From NCBI GenBank assembly GCA_031549145.1, contig JAVBQI010000016.1:1-13826 (forward strand): a DNA stretch of 13,826 nucleotides. The letters are read 5' to 3'. Position 1 is the stretch's first letter. The number at the start of each line of letters is the position of its first letter. The notes under the pieces were generated by a model that made no database searches, was not told the DNA's origin, and saw only the letters and a list, made by a program, of their open reading frames with translations. This document shows positions 13,086-13,826 of the stretch, in pieces. Made by a program: the position numbers and the translations under genes. The DNA is from JAVBSX01 sp031549145. GTDB lineage: Bacteria > Planctomycetota > Planctomycetia > Pirellulales > Thermoguttaceae.

Positions 13086-13550
13086 TCAATTTTCGCTTTC
13101 AAAACCGACTCCTTGCAGAAACGAGAAAGTGATCGCCTCGAAAACCTGGTCGTCGGTAAACGGCTCCTCTTCCGAAGTAATCACCATCTGATCGCCGCAT
13201 TGCCAAAAGATCGCGAAGGTCCGATCCTCCTCGGCGAGGGCGAGGACGACCGCGGTGTTCGTCAAATCGAGATAGTAAAAGTTCATTTCATACCCGAAAA
13301 GCGTTTTGCCGGCAATCGTCCGGCTGATCCGCGAATATTCCATATCCCGGTATTCCCTGCGCATCATCCGGAGGGCGTCTTCGGCCAAAGTGTCGGGATT
13401 GGAGCCGAACGGTCGGACCGAAAGAATCCAAAACGATCCCCGAGGGCTGCCGAGCGAAATCGAACCGTGTCCGGAGTCGATTTCATTCTCTTCGAGCAAC
13501 CAATTTTCCGGATAGGAAAAAGAAATTCCGTGTTTGTCGTATGTTTTCAT
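13086..13550 (-). CDS. Small cytosolic protein of unknown function (PsbP/DUF1795-like shape)
   Basis: This 154-residue protein starts MKTYDKHGISFSYPENW, and has no signal peptide or membrane segment. The pattern G(I)SFSYPENW at the N-terminus, followed by strands (GSISLGSPRGSFWILSVRPFG), a helix (LAEDALRMMRREY) and a strand-rich C-terminal half ending in an amphipathic helix (DDQVFEAITFSF), is that of the small PsbP/DUF1795-like (Mog1-type) fold. Such proteins have diverse and mostly unknown roles; a link to type VI secretion known for one DUF1795 member (EagR) is not supported by any neighbour. No Shine-Dalgarno is seen before ATG 13550. It stands alone on the minus strand. Confidence 0.75.
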   Translation of the reverse strand: MKTYDKHGISFSYPENWLLEENEIDSGHGSISLGSPRGSFWILSVRPFGSNPDTLAEDALRMMRREYRDMEYSRISRTIAGKTLFGYEMNFYYLDLTNTAVVLALAEEDRTFAIFWQCGDQMVITSEEEPFTDDQVFEAITFSFLQGVGFESEN

Positions 13551-13627
13551 AGTTGGACGGTTTTACTCATATTGCCCTGTTTATTGATTTCCAGATTATT
13601 GATCCTCACGCAAAAAATCGAACACTG

Positions 13628-13736
13628 TAAACAGCAGCCCGAAGCGTCAGCGCCGGGTTGGCCCCGCGTCGACGTTTGGAAAACCGGGCGCTTACGCTTC
13701 CGGCTGCCGCCCAATTCGATATTTTTTGTGAAGATC
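13628..13736. repeat. Palindromic repeat family B, copy 2
   Basis: This matches the copy at 1406-1516 in order and orientation, including the tail ATTTTTTGTGAAGATC, with a 3-bp deletion in the left arm. The arms are 13632-13660 and 13681-13709. A small separate hairpin (TGACCG-ATTT-CGGTCA, 13745-13760) follows. Together with the G-rich tail it fills the last 276 bp after the 13550 gene start. Confidence 0.8.
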
Positions 13737-13760
13737 GATAAATTTGACCGATTTCGGTCA

Positions 13761-13826
13761 GAGCCGCGGGCCGGGGGGGGGGGGGGTGTTGGGGGGGCAG
13801 CGGGGGTGGAGGGCGGCGGGGGATGG
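13761..13826. other. G-rich low-complexity contig end, probable sequencing artefact
   Basis: After 13760 the sequence turns into runs of G interrupted by single T, A or C, including a run of about 14 G. No coding frame or neighbouring base composition resembles it. It directly follows a multi-copy repeat, where an assembly would break. Poly-G read tails from two-colour sequencing chemistry explain it best. Confidence 0.75.

Overview
This window most likely comes from an anaerobic member of the Planctomycetota, probably recovered from a metagenome. The evidence is indirect: a bS21 protein of the type I associate with this phylum, several short secreted or cytosolic proteins that resemble lineage-specific planctomycete families, a NagX-like acyltransferase, a very high load of palindromic intergenic repeats, and an oxygen-sensitive [FeFe]-hydrogenase. 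No rRNA, tRNA, CRISPR array, transposase or phage gene was found. The last ~65 bases degrade into G-rich low-complexity sequence, as at a contig end.

Left part (1-3627). A gene start runs off the left edge on the minus strand. It is followed by asd (aspartate-semialdehyde dehydrogenase, minus). A tyrosine recombinase of the XerC/XerD type (plus) converges on rpsU (bS21, minus). A small conserved-looking cytosolic protein (plus) follows. The gaps hold a repeat upstream of the recombinase and a 126-bp branched palindrome between rpsU and the small gene.

Middle (3628-8780). A prenyltransferase-fold repeat protein (minus) carries a 35-codon in-frame copy of a palindromic repeat that also lies just beyond its own stop. 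Next come a secreted serine esterase (minus) and, divergent from it, a membrane acyltransferase of the DUF5009/NagX type (plus). A sugar-type periplasmic-binding lipoprotein (minus) has no transporter genes beside it. A 72-bp palindromic repeat occurs twice here in opposite orientation.

Right part (8781-13826). All genes are on the minus strand: a small secreted protein of unknown function, ribD (riboflavin biosynthesis), a Tat-exported single-chain [FeFe]-hydrogenase, a small Cys-containing secreted protein, and a small cytosolic protein. The hydrogenase and ribD are 63 bp apart and might be co-transcribed. Otherwise the genes look like single transcription units separated by palindromes, and I see no metabolic operon linking them.

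The two most notable signals are the exported hydrogenase, with a complete H-cluster and proton path but a Thr in place of the usual Met in motif L2, and the repertoire of mobile-looking palindromic repeats, one of which has been domesticated inside a protein-coding gene.
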